Positions 49,609-61,930 of a stretch of 64,000 nucleotides of DNA are shown one piece after another (positions within the stretch are counted from its first letter, which is position 1; every line of letters begins with the position of its first letter). Below the pieces are notes generated by a model. That model saw nothing but the letters and a program-made list of their open reading frames with translations, was not told where the DNA came from and ran no database searches. Location of the stretch: positions 18,787,501 through 18,851,500 of the forward strand of contig JALDNG010000022.1 in assembly GCA_024349245.1 (NCBI GenBank), written 5' to 3'. This DNA comes from Neodontobutis hainanensis (taxonomy: Eukaryota; Chordata; Actinopteri; Gobiiformes; Odontobutidae). Position numbers and translations under genes: made by a program.

Positions 49609-49810
49609 GTCTAGTCCTTGTTCGAGTTTAGTCCTGCACATGGTACTGGTTTAGTCCTAGTGTAGTTTAAAGTTTGCTAGTATAGCTTTGTTAATCTCTT
49701 GTAACATTCTAGGTTTAATACAGTTTTATCTTGTGTTAAGCACCAGTGTAGTCCTGCATTTGGTTCAGCTTAGGTACCGTGTTTAGTCTTGGTGTTTTCA
49801 CACTTGTAGT
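49609..49810 (-). repeat. 'tagtcctggttt' minisatellite words, copy
   Basis: GGTCTAGTCCTTGTTCGAGT, GTTTAGTCCTGCACATGG, CTGGTTTAGTCCTAGTG, AGTGTAGTCCTGCATTTGG and GTTTAGTCTTGGTG recur every 20-60 bp. A further scrap lies at 50284-50340 (GGGCTTAGTCCTAG). Orientation matches 15481-15665 and is opposite to 35095-36335. Confidence 0.55.
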
Positions 49811-49814
49811 CCTC

Positions 49815-51145
49815 TTCATTACTTTGCACCAAAACAAAAATTAACCATTTAGTTCGGTTTGTCATAGTTGGCCTTTTAAACAATGGACCAAATGGAAAAT
49901 CATGTATTTTTTACTAAACACTAGATGGTAATGTTGGCATATTACTATAACATTCTAGCTTCTCAGAGCTTCACATTTGACCTCTGCTCATTTTATTTAG
50001 TCAGACAATTTTGTTTTGGTTGGTTTTCTTTTCCGACATCGGGAAAACTAAGCATTACGTCAGCAATTTATGAGGCTCTTCCTGTTTGTGGTCGTCCCTG
50101 GTCTACTTGAGGGTCTCACTTGAATCGCTCTGAGACCTCTGTTTTCAGAGTTTTCAGTTTTCAGTGTTTAGTTCACACTGAGGTTTGTTTGGAGCATTCG
50201 CACTTCTCCAAGTAAACCGTGTTAACAAAGCAACAGCACCAGTCTGTTTGAACCGCACCAAACAAAGCAAGTGTGAACGCAGCCTTAGTCTTGGGTTTGG
50301 GCTTAGTCCTAGTTTCATTTATGACTTTCCCTGGTTCAGCTGTAAACAAATGTGAACTCCAGTTTCCACAGTCAGCATGTCTCCTTTTGTTTTTCTGCAA
50401 CATCTACCACATAAATCTGCCACTAAACACAAAAGTTTAGTGGACTCAAAGAGTAATGCACGTTTACAAAATGTGAAAATATATCAGCAACACATCAACT
50501 TTATTTTTTTATTTATTTAATTTCTTTTTTTTGGTGAAGTTGAGTTTCCTGTTACTAAGGCTTTGCTGCGTCCTTACGACCCACGTACATCTCCAGTGGC
50601 TTCATTGTTTGCCGTCTGCGGCACGTATCCTTGACATTTTCACTTTATTCCCTTTGCTTTGCTTTTAGTATCTCCCTGTCTTTGTCCTGGGTTTGCATTC
50701 AGAAATGTGACAGCACTTTGGGGATAATTTTACAGCAATTTAACATGTCAAATGTGAAGATATTCAGACAGCAGTAGGGTATGCAGGTTTTGTCTGTTTG
50801 CCATAAAACAGCAGCGAGAAAAGCACTGTAGGTTTTATTCTAAACACTGTAGGTTGTTATTTTGTACATGTTTGAAGAAACTCCAGTCTGTAATTTCAAT
50901 ATGATTCTATTATTCTATATCAAAACAATACAATATAGGACTAATGTTGAACAACCTCAGATATAGAATAACTGATGGAACACAGGCCATCTTTTGTGGG
51001 ACTTTTTTTTTTTTTGTTTAGATGAAATGACCATTCAGCCATATTGGTTTGTACTGTTTGAAACATTATTTTGCAGAAGCTAAGGTGGCAATCAAAGGAA
51101 AGAATAATGATGTAAACATGCATCACATGCCAATGCTAAAAGGCA
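49815..51145. other. Noncoding stretch, no gene seen
   Basis: Unique AT-rich sequence with T runs near 50527 and 51005. A frame at 49925-50110 and a minus-strand frame at 50173-50403 show no domain. The stretch 50220-50280 (GCACCAAACAAAGCAAGTGT then GAACGC) resembles wording of a widespread fish repeat, too short to call. Confidence 0.4.
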
Positions 51146-51151
51146 TGGATC

Positions 51152-51293
51152 TTATACAGTGCTTTTCCAACCACAAGGCACTCAAAGAGTTTTACATCAA
51201 GCTTCCATTCACCCATTCACTCACACATTCATTCTCCAGAGCCACAGACACTGGGGGCAAGGTGGGGTAAGTGTCCTGCCCAAAGACACAACA
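51152..51293 (-). mobile_element. SINE-like fragment, 'tacagtgcttttc...cactcaaag' family
   Basis: From the plus strand: TATACAGTGCTTTTCCAACC, GGCACTCAAAGAGTTTTACA, CATTCACCCATTCACTCACA, GGTGGGGTAAGTGTCCTGCC and CAAAGACACAACAG. This is the tail half of the repeat whose tRNA-like head half is seen at 63470-63690. The copy stops before the head. Confidence 0.7.
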
Positions 51294-51575
51294 GTTATAA
51301 ATGTAGTTAGTCTATTTTACTTTCAGAAATGGCACTTTCTGAGGTGGTGTAAGATATTTAAAAACTACTGAACTATAGGCAACAAATAACATACATACAT
51401 AAAACATATTAAGTATGATCAGCTGCCTTAGAAAAAGACTATATCTCTAAAATAAGCAAGGCAGAAGGTAAGGCAGAAAGTCATATACAGAGCAAAAGTC
51501 ATCATTTATAACATTGATATTTGCTTGTTGAGTCAAGTGTTGCTTAGGTGCGTGCTCTGCTTAAAACTCAGTTTA

Positions 51576-51610
51576 GTTTAACTTTATTAATCACCAAGGG
51601 GAAATTCAAA
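51576..51610 (-). repeat. Retroposon-tail-like repeat (tttattaatcaccaagg)
   Basis: TAACTTTATTAATCACCAAG followed by GGGAAATTC is the same tail type as 12152-12205 and 56895-56940, and the complement of 58912-58945. Confidence 0.5.
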
Positions 51611-51830
51611 AGTTAGGGCTTTACATAAATGAAAAAGTTATTTGATTCTTATGGCAGATGAAGAAGGACTGCCTGTGGCGTTCTGTCCTGCAGCTCATTG
51701 ATCTCAGACGTCCACTGGCTGCTCTCTGTTGTGTAAAAGCTCAATGCAGGTGACGGTCCATGTTGTTCAGTGCAGCATCCGCCCTGTTGTCTTGAAACAA
51801 CTAACTAAAAGATGGTCTTTGTACCATATT

Positions 51831-51854
51831 ATATATATATATATATATATATAT
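51831..51854. repeat. (AT)12 microsatellite
   Basis: Twelve uninterrupted AT dinucleotides, self-complementary and able to form a cruciform. Confidence 0.95.
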
Positions 51855-52019
51855 TTTTTAGTTAATGTGGAGTCACTGGAATGAACATTGCTAACTACCA
51901 CTGTCATTATTTTACTGTAAACGGCAGCCTCCACGACTCTGTTTATTGGTCTGCACTTAATTGCAATTGCATCACAGATATTACTTAAAGTGCCCTACAT
52001 TTACCTCGTCAGGATCCGA

Positions 52020-52230
52020 GGATGTAACAAAGGACCTCCATTGTACTCATAGTCATTGAGATAACTATGCTAATTACAATTAATTGCCCTCTCCTTATAT
52101 TTGAATCTAAACACTTTAATGAGGCCAATTATACTTTCATTCAAAGGCTATTCAATCATTCTGGTGCCAATATTTCTCCATCTTAGAGCAAATATTCTCC
52201 AGTGTTTTTTGAATAACGTGTGAAAAGTAG
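52020..52230. promoter_or_regulatory. Candidate conserved block, dense homeodomain-type sites
   Basis: TAATTA at 52071-52076 is followed immediately by the perfect palindrome CAATTAATTG at 52077-52086. GCCAATTATA lies near 52124, and ATTCAATCATTCTGG follows near 52149. Three to four homeodomain-type sites within 100 bp, no repeat, no coding frame. This is one of the stronger enhancer candidates by motif density, though still only inferred. Confidence 0.3.
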
Positions 52231-52234
52231 CAGG

Positions 52235-54090
52235 TACAAAATATTAACAGAAACATTGGATTAATCTGAATACTCAATGTTTAGAGAATTTAGTAAAAGA
52301 ATTAAAAGCTTTGAGTTGAAGTTAAAAGACTGCAGTTTGTGGTGCACTATTAAGGCTCTCTTTAGCTGCTGTAATATTATTCAAATGGGTCCAATGACAT
52401 ACTCCTCTAGGCAAAAAAAATCCATTCGGTCTTAGGATTCGTACAAGAGCCTTGTGAGAAATGTATGGCTAAATGAAGGGCCGTTATGTTTTCATTTCCA
52501 TACTTTCCTAAAATATAACATGGGCTGACTCAAGCAGCTGTGAAAAGGATCTTACAGAAATAAAAACATTCCTAATGACATTTATGTGAGTTGTGGGCAA
52601 TAGAGTGTGTCTGCGCTGGATACAAACAAAAACACCATTGGGAGGAACATGAATTGATTGGATAATTGCATTTTGTTTGGTCTCAGTTGACAAAGGTTGT
52701 TAAATTGGAAAACGGGGGAAGCTAATTTATTATTTTAAAAGTCATTATCATAAGCACAAAGAGTGTTAGGAAAGTGGTCAGCCTGGATATGTGCCATTAC
52801 ATTTTAATAGATGCTGCCTTATTTCACTCTTAATACCTTTAAACAGTGCATTGTGAAAAATGTGGGAGTATATAGTGAGACATAGCTTAACACATCTGGA
52901 AAAACAGTGTTTCCAATAGTGTATAGTAACATCGAACTAACGTTTATATCTTAAATAAATAAATAAAAAGAAATGGACATTTAAGGCTAGATAGAACCCA
53001 GTGCAAGTGACCACTTTAGTTCAATTGCTTCCTGTTTCTACAGCTGCCCAGAGAGGACAAACTGTGCAGAGTGCGCAGAGAAGTTAACTCATTTCTTGCT
53101 GGATGTTTTGGGACAATTGTGAAACGTTTTATTTTTGCTTGTTTCACATTTTGTTAATCACCACCAAACCAATTTTTGTACAAAAACATGTCCCTGCAGG
53201 GCTACCATAGTTCACATCTTAAAAAGGAGGAGTCAAGTAGAGGCTTTTAAAAACACCAAAAACTTCAAACCTCACCTTTAAGCTTTAAGATATTGCCACC
53301 CGCAGTAAGACAGTAGAAGTGGAATAAGATTCTTGGTAAAGATATTTAGTAGAACAACAAATGATTAAAAACTGCTTCATAACAATCATTTCCAGAGAGC
53401 ATGAATGTCATTCAGCCAGAATAAAGTTCAAGAGAGTTTTTATTTCTAAATTTTCCTTCATCACATCCTTGTTACTTCAGCCCACTTGTCCACATTTTAA
53501 CAAAGGCTCTCCTGAATTGTGTCACAGCGTCATTGTCTTGTAATCTGACGTTTAATTTCCTCTGGTCTTTGGGATGTCACTTTAGACTAAATTTCCACCG
53601 CCGGCTCACTTTTTGGCAGACTGGTAATTACAAGCATTACAGGCAGTTGAGTCAGTGAAAGACTATAGCCCACCGAATATGCTGATAACACTAAAAAGGA
53701 GGAAGTAGACGAGGGTTACAGTGAATGTTTGAGATAAACTAAGGATTAAAGAGCTGCATATAGAGTGTGCAGTCAGTAATTTTTATTTTATGACACAATT
53801 CTATAGCTTTGCCCTGCAGCCACAGAAAAAAAATCCTCCTGTGAGTATTTTAGTGCTGCTTGTATAGAGTATATCTGTGTTGTAATTATAATGAGTCTCT
53901 ACTGACTTCACACTGATTGGATTTCAGTATTTTTTTCTGTTAAAACATTAAAAATAGCCACAACACACTTGCTGCGGCTGTGAGAGAAACAGAATCATAT
54001 GGTCATCCAACATACATTGGCAGCCAATTCATTTTTTGATCGTAAAAACAGTGTCAAGGTCTTCTGAGACAAGCGTTACAAAAGCGCAGA
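52235..54090. other. Noncoding stretch, no gene seen
   Basis: AT-rich unique sequence, with (AAAT)n near 52953-52968. Parts at 52440-52800 and 53360-53700 have composition like conserved elements but no diagnostic features. No mobile element recognised. Confidence 0.4.
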
Positions 54091-54099
54091 AGGGACATA

Positions 54100-54430
54100 A
54101 AAAGTTCCCATCATGGAGAAAGTGATGACGGCGGGGCGACAGGGTGCCGACTGGTCATGAGGTTCAGTTTGTCCACCTGCTACACCTTCTGTCCAGGTGA
54201 GAACAGACTCTTGTAGTGTTTTAGCTCAACCCTTTGGAGGGTACACCTCCCAGAATGGCTGGTGTTGGCAGCCGCTGTACTGTATGTCAAGAGATCATCT
54301 ATTCTGCATAAAGGTTAGAGGCAAGGACGTCGCGCTGGAAGTTGTCTGGCGTGATTCTCATTAAAAGACGACCGCCGGACTTGGACTCAGGGGAAAGCCA
54401 TGGCTAATAATTGAATATTTAAGTGAAGCA
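54100..54430. promoter_or_regulatory. Candidate conserved block, GC-richer
   Basis: The block has CpG patches at 54127-54150 and 54325-54375, and GGCTAATAATTGAATATTTA near 54399. A short ATG frame at 54114 ends after fifteen codons. A CCAG/GTGAGA donor-like match lies near 54196, but no open frame leads to it. Regulatory role is a guess. Confidence 0.17.
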
Positions 54431-54434
54431 CAGC

Positions 54435-56890
54435 TGGCTGACACAACACACCAGGGTCTCAATCAGAGACTGGAAACAAATGTTGCCGATCAACCTGATG
54501 ATGTCTTCGTGTCGCTCACTCCCACTGTTGTTCTGACCTAAAAACAGAAAGAGGGCTTATCTTCTGTGAGTTACGTGGTGCTGAAGAAATGCCAATTACT
54601 AAGACAGACGCTGTGTCACCTAACTATGGGCAAAAAAACACAAATTTACCCTTATGTGCATGTTTTTAAATGGTAGGAGAAAGTCAGAGAACACAAAGTC
54701 TACATGCGGACTCCACAGAGAAAGGAGGCTCACCAGTTTAGACACAATTATAGTGGTTATGGTTCGTCTCAAAGCAGTTATTCTTGTCTCATTCCTGGTT
54801 TCTCGCTTATTTTCCATGCACTGTTTTCAGTTTCTGAGGCACGAGCGAGTGTACGCCAGAGCATCTTATGTGGAAATTGAGTTAAACCCTAGTGGGGCCG
54901 AGACTCTGTGAGAGGATGCAAGTTCAGGAAACGTATAAAACGAAAGCTCAGAGACATGCCATTATGAGTGGAAGTGCAAATGTTAATGTGTCCACTCCTG
55001 GGAAAAATCCAAATCTTGCACGATAGAGAGAAAGTTAAAAAGGTACAATATGGGCCAACTTGAGGTTTAAAATTGTGTTTTTTTTTCTTCTATTAGTTCA
55101 GGAGAAAGAGGGCAATAATGACCATTCCGGCAAATAGTCAGCCTAAATGTTCAAGAACAAAATAATAACCACTCAATAAACCATTTATGAACCAGTCATG
55201 ACTTTTTGTATATTACTTATTTAAAAACAAATAGGAGGTCACCCATGCTAAAGTATTACATAATAAAATGGCACATAAAAGACCACATAACTCCACTGAG
55301 TCTAAGACTGCATTCATGTGTCTTTGTATTTAACAGCATTAAGAGAAAAGACGCTAACGTTACACCTGATCTATTTGAAGCATTAAATACTAATATACCA
55401 AACTGATTTACTCAGTATTCATCAAGTCATTACTAAAAATCAACATTAACACACTAACTTTATGAGTTAAACACACAATAGTAACTAAGAACAATGTGTT
55501 CTTAACTCGGCAACTGTGCTTTTCTAAAGCGCTTGAACGCATCTAAATTTACACAGACTAAGCTTGTTCTTCTGAACTTTTTACGACATGAACAGAGCAA
55601 AATAGAAGTTTGTAGTGAGCTAGTTCTGACAGATGGACACTGACACGTGTGGGCGTGAGCACTAGGGGCTGAACAAAGGTGTGCTGATCTGCTACAGAAG
55701 GTGGAGTATCGCTCATGATGAGGGCTGAAAGAAACAACAGGAAAAATCTACTTTACAAAATATAATAGTGAAGTAAAAACATTTTTAACAAATTAGTAAA
55801 AAGTAGGACTATACACAATGAACTGAATTACTAAAGCCCCGTTTATACTGAACATCAGCTAAAAAAAGTTGTTTTAGTGTTTAGTCCCCCTTTAAGTTGT
55901 TACCGAGCACAGGTTACGTTGTATTTCTAAAAACAGAAAAAAACGAAATGTTAAATATTCAGCATAAAAATACAACTCTGTACTTTACAGAAATGATGTA
56001 AAACAGAAGTGCTCGCTCTCTCTAAGGCTCTAGTTTCTTGGTTTTAAAAAAAGGAAGGGAAGCTGGTGATTGATGTACATCCTTAGCCTCACACACCAAA
56101 TTGTCGTTCCCACATGGGATCCTAATGAGGCTATTTGGTGCTATCAGCTGTGAAAATAAAATTACAAAATAAAAGACGATCTGAAGAGAGCAGAAGCTGA
56201 GGCAAAGCAAGACACATCTTCCTCGATGCTGTCACTATCACACATTTATTTTTAACACAAAAAGTGTGGTATCTAAACAGATTACAGCTAAAATATATAT
56301 GTGCAACTCAGGCGTGAGGCATTCACTTTTTGATAAATCACACAATTCTTGGGTCATTGAAAGAACCTAATGAAAGCATTGAAGATACAGACATTACTGT
56401 AGGATTTAAATGTCTTATTTTTTAGTCTTTAAAGGCATTTTGTCATGACATAAAAAAAGAAATGCATGTAAAAATGCACATCTGTTGTTTTGTCATTAAC
56501 CCAAACCAAAGGTAGGAATTACAGAAGACTTCCTGGTTATGTTTCTTTAATCTAAAAATGAGAAAATAATCTGCCTAAGGTTTCGAGCTCATTGACTAGA
56601 ACTAATTTCACAGTCAGACTGAAGCATTGCCAATATTTACCTGCCTGCTTCCCTTCACTTTTCTTTTCTTGTGCTGGTTCTCCGTGTGACGAGACATATC
56701 CAGAGCTGGGATTGACACTTTCAGCGTATTAGCCAATGGGGTCATTCCTTACTCCAGAACTTAACATTTCATTGGCTAAAGCTTTTGGTATGTGCAGAAC
56801 ATGCTCTACTAAAATCCTGGATAATAAAGTCTAGATGACAAACACACAAACCGTCCGTCCCTGGGCCCAGTTACACCATCAGGTCGGATG
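54435..56890. other. Noncoding stretch, no gene seen
   Basis: Unique AT-rich DNA with short frames on both strands near 54.6-54.9 kb, which overlap antiparallel and have no domains. No repeats recognised. Confidence 0.45.
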
Positions 56891-56894
56891 ACTA

Positions 56895-57005
56895 GATAAC
56901 ATAAGAAAACCTTTATTAGTCCCTCAATGGGGAAATTGGGTTTTGAAACAGCAGGGGTACAGTGATAAAAAAAAAAAGTATCATGCGAGTAAAAAAACAA
57001 CCTGG
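56895..57005 (-). repeat. Retroposon-tail-like repeat with downstream remnant
   Basis: ATAACATAAGAAAACCTTTA followed by TTAGTCCCTCAATGGGGAAA is the same tail type as 12152-12205. The following CAGCAGGGGTACAGTGATAA is the usual continuation of the repeat in fish genomes, so some 100 bp of body may be present. Confidence 0.6.
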
Positions 57006-58010
57006 CCACAAAAAAAAGTTAAATTAAAAACTAATGGACGGTAGAAACCGTTGGACAGCCTTTTCCGGCCGTATTGGAAGTGTTGTGTTGTTAGCCAAAG
57101 GCTTCAAGGGACTTTCAGGGAACGACTGGTTGAAGCGTAAGTAGTGTCCCTTTTATCACAGATGTTTTCCGTTAAAATAAACTACTATTAGATGACACAC
57201 TTTTTATCCTTTCAAAGTTTTTTTAGGAGCACTTTCTTGAACTTTGGTAGGCAAAAGCTATTTAATTAATATCTACAGGCCTGAGTTGAAATAACACAGT
57301 ACAGTGTCACATTAAACTGAATATAACCCCTTATTGATTGGATTCCTAAGAACAAAGCCTTAAAACCATCCAAAGAAAATAAATTTCTTTAAATTTCTTT
57401 AAACTTTAAATTTTCTCATTTACAACATGTATATTTCCCTTTATGTTTCGAATGCTGTGGCAGGTATATGAGTGAATAGTATGTTTGTGTATTTCAGTTT
57501 AATTAATTTTCATTGTTCATGCTGTATTTCCTTTACACCAAAACAAGACTCGAAAGTATAAAGTGGTTTGTGTGGCAGCAATGTTCCTGGTAAAGTGGAT
57601 ATAGAAAGAGACAGATATGCTGGATCGGTTGTCTTTGTCGTATTAACAAAAGCATAAATGGGTAAGATATATGCATGTTCAGAAATGACCTGAGAATTAC
57701 AAAAACAATAAAACTCTCCTGTGTCATAACCTTGTTTTTCTTACACTGCGCACTAGTCTACTCACTATAACCTGATTCAGTGTTGTATTCTGGACATTAT
57801 CAAGAAAAGAACATGACCCTGTACCTGCTGGCCTTTTGATTTTAGTTTTGTAATGGGAAATCAAACAACAGCTAACGGCTCGTTTTTTGATTTCCAATTT
57901 TTTGTATACAAAAGCAAAAACAGTCAAGACACGTTAAGACAAAACATGCGCTTGCTGTAATTACATACACTAAAGCAACTCATTTTTTAATAATAAATCA
58001 TTTATCATCT
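57006..58010. other. Noncoding stretch, no gene seen
   Basis: AT-rich unique sequence with a small AAATTTCTTT direct repeat near 57383-57402. Confidence 0.5.
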
Positions 58011-58019
58011 TTACAATCA

Positions 58020-58310
58020 CTGCCCTCCGACAGACGTGACAGTGCGACGCCACCTTGATTAAGTTTTTATCTTGATGTTAGCATATTAAGCATGTTTTAC
58101 TTCCTCTCGACCATGTTCGTAACGCAGATTGGATTAGGCTGGGATGATTACGACTGGCGTTGTCAGTGTTCGACACGATTAGGTGATAACACAATCAAGA
58201 CCATCTGTTAATGACAAAAACAATGTCACATAAAGCACAAAAGTCGGGTAAAGATAAGCAACGACTGGACGACTTCCAAGTGATAATGTACGATAAAAGT
58301 GTGGGCAGAT
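58020..58310. promoter_or_regulatory. Candidate conserved block with GATA-like and homeodomain sites
   Basis: AAAGATAAGC near 58251 is a good GATA core. GTTAATGAC near 58207, GATTAGG near 58131 and again near 58178, and CTTGATTAAG near 58056 are homeodomain or HNF1-like. CpGs are more frequent than in the flanks. There is no coding frame and no repeat. Function is inferred from motif content only. Confidence 0.25.
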
Positions 58311-58319
58311 AAAAGGTTC

Positions 58320-58905
58320 TGTTGTTTTAAAAGCACCAAACTTTATCATGCAAACTGTACGCCTGCACCTTTAATTGGAACATGTACTGTAAATGGTGTA
58401 TAGTTTTTGTAATATTTTGTAAAACCTTTGGTAGTGGAAATACAGAATACGTCTCACTGCTGCTTTTAAGAGCATGTGGACCTCTATGGAAGCCCTGAAG
58501 GAACATGCTGCTGTCTGTTGGGTAGACTGTAAAATATTAATGATGGTCTTATTGATAAAATTAAGAGTAGTACGTTTTCTCTTGTCCAGTCTTCCAGGAG
58601 CTTGTGTGCTGTGGCAGAAGTCACTCAGTGAATGTAAAAGTGTCCCTGGACTGACACTGAGCTTTTTGCTGTGACACTGCTGCTCATGAAGCCACTCACG
58701 TCACAGCCTCGACACTGCAGGCTCTCACTCTGAATTCACACAAACCTTAAACTGTGCAGAAAAAAAAGATTAGACATTGGTCTCCTGTTCAGTTTGACTC
58801 AAGTGGCTGTCTGTTTTTTCTGGTAACAACAAATTACCGAATTTTTTACTAGTGACTACAATGTGTATTTGAACCCATACTTTCTCTGGGGCTATATAAA
58901 TATAT
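58320..58905. other. Noncoding stretch, no gene seen
   Basis: Unique sequence; a 66-codon frame at 58474-58674 has no domain. Confidence 0.45.
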
Positions 58906-58911
58906 TTTAAT

Positions 58912-58945
58912 TAATTATCACTGTGGGATCAATAAATTCAAACAA
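58912..58945 (+). repeat. Retroposon-tail-like repeat (atcactgtgggatcaataaa)
   Basis: TTATCACTGTGGGATCAATA followed by AATTC is the forward orientation of the tail seen inverted at 12152-12205, 51576-51610 and 56895-56940. Confidence 0.55.
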
Positions 58946-59171
58946 GAAATTTGATCCTAGCAAGCCCCTCCTTTTCTTTAGATCCTAGAGAACATTAGGA
59001 CAATGCATTAGGATGGCACACTTACGGCAAAAATACCAAAAGTTGGCCTTGGTCTAATAGAGACACAAAAAAATTACAAAATAAATTATAATGGTCCTAT
59101 CCTTTCTTTTTCTTTTTTTATCAGTGTCATCGATAACATTGAGTAATGGTTGTGCCCCTAATGAACAGCCT

Positions 59172-59367
59172 AAGACATGCATTTGTTTAGCACTGTGCAC
59201 CCGATATAAATTGTAAATTGGTGATTCTAAAGTATCACTAATGCATGAGTGTGAGAGTGACCACTGCCCCCAGGGTGTGTCCAGTCTAAGACCCATATTT
59301 ACTGGAATATGCTCCAGTAACCCAGGATCACTAATGGAAATAAGCAGAAAAAATGAATGAACAAACA
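59172..59367 (+). mobile_element. SINE-like body and tail, inverted relative to other copies
   Basis: From the plus strand: AGACATGCATTTGTTTAG, AAATTGGTGATTCTAAAG, GTGTGAGAGTGACC, CCCCCAGGGTGTGTCCAG, TATGCTCCAGTAACCCAGGA, ending in AATGAATGAAC. This is the body-to-tail order of the family at 13156-13524 in the forward orientation, diverged and with its tRNA-like head missing. Confidence 0.6.
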
Positions 59368-59539
59368 TTTAGATTTTTTCTTTGTCTGTTTAATTGCTCC
59401 TCTCTGCTTCTCTAAACCTATTACATACTGTTCCGTGTATATAAGTTAAAGTTCTCACATAAATATGAAATCATATGAATGTCCACAACCAGAAAATTGT
59501 TGGTATATATACCTTTTTCCTGACAACATAAATATCTCA

Positions 59540-60185
59540 CAACCTTTCAAAACCTGTTTACAATCCCGCTGTGATCGGGTGTATTTCTGCGACATGTGAC
59601 CCTGCCGGTGTCGCTCTGCCTTCTCCAGCTTTATCTGACGGAGCAATTAAGTGCAGAAAAGCCTGTCGCTCCGGAGCCCACTCGTCAATAAGAGTATGAA
59701 GCGCATTTGAGCAGACAATGTGTTGACACTGATGACTTCGGCCGGTTATAGCTCGGAGGATTGTAGTGTCACCTAATTCACTGTCACGACCTGAGCGCTG
59801 GCGCAAAGCAGGGGGGGCTAGAGGACTGTCATGGCCGCCCGACCGCTCACTGTCTCCACATAATGAGCACTGGTGGGCCGCTTGTCTCCACACTGGCAAA
59901 GTGACGCTGGCAAAAGCCCAAAGTCAGTTAGAGTGGTGACAGGGCTCGAGGCGACTGGGATGAATGCCTGAGCAGCTGTCAGGGCCATGTTAAATGTATC
60001 CGGCACCATTTTTTATTCTCTCGATGGGTAAGGATTGTGAGAGTGGACATACGAGTGCTGTTTGTTTCCTCTGTAAGTTCCCTAATGTAAAACAAAACCT
60101 GCTTTGTTAGTGCATCAAACAACGTACATTCAATAAAATCATTGGGCAACAATCCAACATCCATTAGGCTACTGTCGAGTCAAAT
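59540..60185. promoter_or_regulatory. GC-richer candidate conserved block
   Basis: This is the longest GC-richer, repeat-free block in the right half. CpGs cluster at 59560-59680, 59735-59850 and 59940-60000. A 113-codon minus-strand frame (59558-59899) overlaps others and has no domain that I recognise. GGAGCAATTAAGTG near 59640 is NK-homeodomain-like (CAATTAAG). It is either conserved regulatory DNA or an exon I cannot identify. Confidence 0.25.
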
Positions 60186-60189
60186 CCAG

Positions 60190-60718
60190 CTCTGTACCTG
60201 CTGCTAGTAATCTCTTGTTTTTGGCTTGTTCTGTAATAAGTGTAACTAAAGTAACATTTTTTTTTTTTTTTAAATAAAAGAATCCAGTTGTCTTAATCCA
60301 GGCAGTGTTGTTACACAAAACACAGACATGTTACAAGAAACAAATATATATTTGAGATGTCACAGTTAGATTTTTTGGCTGTTGTGCACATGCTCGCTGC
60401 TACTGTCTGACATCACTTCCTCCCACTGCAAGCTTCGGCTTTTCCAAAAAAAAAATCTTATTTTCACTTTAACCATGGATTTTACCTGATATAAAAATTC
60501 CTATGACTACATTTTTTTTTTAATAAGGAAAAATTTACAATACATTTTCATTTATTCATTTATTGATCTGGAACTACTGTAGATTGGTAAAAAAAAAAAA
60601 AAGTAGTGACTCTTGTTTAGTGTCACTTTTTTAATTACTGCTTTTGTAAATATTGTGCAATAATAACACCACATAAAACACATAAAATACATTTAATATG
60701 ATAAGTTATTTTAAACTG
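60190..60718. other. AT-rich noncoding stretch with poly(T)/(A) runs
   Basis: Homopolymer runs near 60258, 60450, 60513 and 60590. No gene or mobile element recognised. Confidence 0.5.
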
Positions 60719-60719
60719 C

Positions 60720-60720
<1 letters not shown>

Positions 60721-60779
<59 letters not shown>
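60721..60779. repeat. (TAA)n trinucleotide microsatellite
   Basis: About 59 bp of uninterrupted TAA units (near 20 copies). Confidence 0.98.
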
Positions 60780-60784
60780 TTAAA

Positions 60785-61925
60785 CTAAATACTTTGTGTA
60801 AATATAGTGTAAAAATATTAGTTTTTTGTGACATGTCTACTTTTTGTGTCATGTATATTATTAATATTTGGTTTTAAAATCATGAGAACATTAGTTAAGG
60901 GAGACAGACTACAAATAGCAGATTCGGGTCCGTGATCAGATTCCTTAGTGACACACGTCAGTACGTCCCTGGTTATAATAAATTATTTTGCACATTTATT
61001 CTTAGAATCCTCATTAGTAATAAACCAGTTAATAACTCACATATTTTGCCTAAACTGGGTGTTTAATGTGGATGCGCTACATATGATTCAAAGAAAAAAA
61101 TGATTGATAATGTTTTTAATTGTATTTCAAATATAAAAGTATAATAGAATTACAATGAAAAATCTTGATGTGGAATGAGATAGAAGTACCTGCCAATGTT
61201 GCCTGTTAACTATTCAAGGTTTGTTGTTGTTTATCGCACCAATGCACTGCTTCAGTGTTGGTGCTATTACTCATCAACAGTAAACATTGCACCTTACATC
61301 TAATTTTGATTTAGTGCCTGTTGCTGTAAAATGCCACATTGTGCAGAGGTGTTTTATTTTATACCTGCTCTATAAGCCAATTTTCACTCATGACTGTGCT
61401 TTGATGTCTTATTTAGTCACATGAACCCATAAACACAATGACAATATTACCGGTAAAGGGGACTATGCTGCTTGAACATGCCACTCCTCAGGGATATTCA
61501 AGGTGGTGCCATGTACTTGCCCTTGCCTACTCTGATGGTTAACATATATCCGACTTCAGACGTATCCAAAATCCAAACACATTATCACTTTCCTATTATA
61601 AAACTTATTATGGCTTGCAAGAAAATTGTCAACTTACATTTTTTAAACCCAAATCTTCTTTTGTCGCTGGTTTCAAGGCAGGCTATATTCCACACTCACA
61701 CGTATATTGATTTACACTTCAGTGTTACAATGCTAATACCAGCTAATATCATTATATATACTGTTGGATCAGGGTGCCACTTAAAAGCTTGACAGACTGG
61801 TCACAATGTGCTTCACACTTAAACTAATACATAATAAAACACAACATAAAATACAAATACATTATAAAATACATACCATAACAAGGTACATTTAATCATA
61901 ACAGCCATGGGCTATTTTTGTTAAA
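60785..61925. other. Noncoding stretch, no gene seen
   Basis: AT-rich unique sequence. The 106-codon frame at 61472-61792 has no domain or splice context. Confidence 0.45.
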
Positions 61926-61930
61926 AAGAA

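Noticed and set aside
59558..60009. 113-codon minus-strand frame as a gene
   Set aside because: No recognised domain, and other frames are open over the same bases; kept only as part of a candidate conserved block.
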